This document shows, piece by piece, positions 5,201-5,408 of a stretch of DNA of 5,408 nucleotides; position 1 is the first letter of the stretch; each line of letters starts with the position of its first letter. The translations under genes and the position numbers were made by a program. The stretch comes from Candidatus Bathyarchaeum sp. (GTDB lineage: Archaea > Thermoproteota > Bathyarchaeia > Bathyarchaeales > Bathyarchaeaceae). The stretch spans positions 1 through 5,408 of the forward strand of contig PIXS01000004.1 in the NCBI GenBank assembly GCA_003096255.1, given 5' to 3'. Below the pieces are notes generated by a model. That model ran no database searches and had not been told where the DNA came from. It saw only the letters and a list, made by a program, of their open reading frames with translations.

Positions 5201-5313
5201 AAATTATGAAACAGCTTGCTCTGTCTTCGGACAGAGAGAGGTGCAGGATTGCGGGTGGGGTTGGCTAATGGGATCTTTCCCTAACCTTCCACTGTTGAGC
5301 ACCCTTTCATTTT
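5201..5313 (+). repeat. Structured ~110-nt repeat, copy B (full length, after the esterase gene)
   Basis: This copy matches copy A without gaps, with nine differences over 107 nt. Stem 1, CTCTGTC (5219-5225) with GACAGAG (5230-5236), is capped here by TTCG, making a classic extra-stable C(UUCG)G hairpin. Stem 2 keeps GGGA/TCCC, with outer pairs GGTT (5259-5262) and AACC (5283-5286). GTGCAGG, GGGTGGGGTTGGCTAATGGG and CACTGTTGAGCACCCTTT are identical to copy A. It starts 52 nt after the esterase stop codon and ends in CCCTTTCATTTT. The hairpins with a T-rich end suggest a transcript 3' end or a stand-alone structured RNA. Confidence 0.85.
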
Positions 5314-5402
5314 GCAAAAGTCAACCATCTGAGAGGAGGAAGTTCTTTCTTTATCCTTCTCACCATGTTCTTCAGCTCTACGAGCACCTTGTTGTAGTCA
5401 GT
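5307..5402 (-). pseudogene. Short reverse-strand C-terminal reading frame at the window edge
   Basis: The reverse strand reads DYNKVLVELKNMVRRIKKEL, then PPLRWLTFAK and a TGA at 5307-5309. It looks like a basic amphipathic protein tail. A TAA in the same frame at 5403-5405 closes it upstream after only about 31 residues, so it is either a decayed gene end, a frameshifted tail, or chance. It overlaps the last bases of repeat copy B. No family is recognised, and the sequence beyond the window is needed to decide. Confidence 0.25.
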
Positions 5403-5408
5403 TTATGC

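Noticed and set aside
140..5313. CRISPR array or insertion-sequence ends
   Set aside because: The copies are kilobases apart in direct orientation, with unrelated genes between them, no regular spacers and no transposase; they are not terminal inverted repeats.

Overview
The window looks like a piece of an archaeal chromosome. It opens with the last ~124 nt of a 16S rRNA gene, whose helix 45, GGAA tetraloop and anti-Shine-Dalgarno tail CACCTCCT are intact. The protein genes include a ThiI without a rhodanese domain but with a CxxC motif, as reported in archaea. There are TATA-like boxes and a promoter that appears nearly leaderless, with Shine-Dalgarno sites at other starts. No 23S rRNA or spacer tRNA follows the 16S within the 5.3 kb visible, so the rRNA genes are probably unlinked. 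An Asgard-type archaeon is my guess from the overall look, but this window does not prove it.

Layout: 16S 3' end (1-124); a ~110-nt structured repeat, copy A (140-253); a decayed reverse-strand gene remnant (261-485); a + strand pair of thiI (491-1528) and a 96-aa gene (1521-1811) overlapping by 8 nt; a 3'-half copy of the same repeat, copy C (1804-1877); a decayed reverse-strand gene for a membrane-anchored surface protein (1901 to about 2400); an MFS efflux gene (2405-3748); a ~215-nt spacer with a possible 32-aa microprotein and a TATA-like box; an esterase-TPR fusion gene (4009-5148); repeat copy B (5201-5313); and a short reverse-strand ORF tail at the right edge (5307-5402).

The most unusual feature is the repeat. 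Copies A and B align without gaps over 107 nt with nine differences. Both carry a perfect 7-bp stem capped by YUCG, a second hairpin, and an identical GUUGAGCACCC sequence followed by a T-rich tract. Copy C keeps only the second hairpin and the tail. Every copy lies on the + strand just after a + strand gene (16S, the 96-aa gene, the esterase), and a reverse-strand reading frame or remnant ends against its other side. This suggests a family of 3'-end, terminator or processing RNA elements, or a mobile structured RNA. I do not recognise the family.

The second notable point is that ThiI lacks about 75-80 residues where the THUMP RNA-binding domain belongs, and it overlaps a small gene of roughly THUMP size. 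The transporter and the esterase look like ordinary housekeeping or accessory genes with their own promoters. The three reverse-strand remnants show that the spaces between intact genes hold decaying genes.
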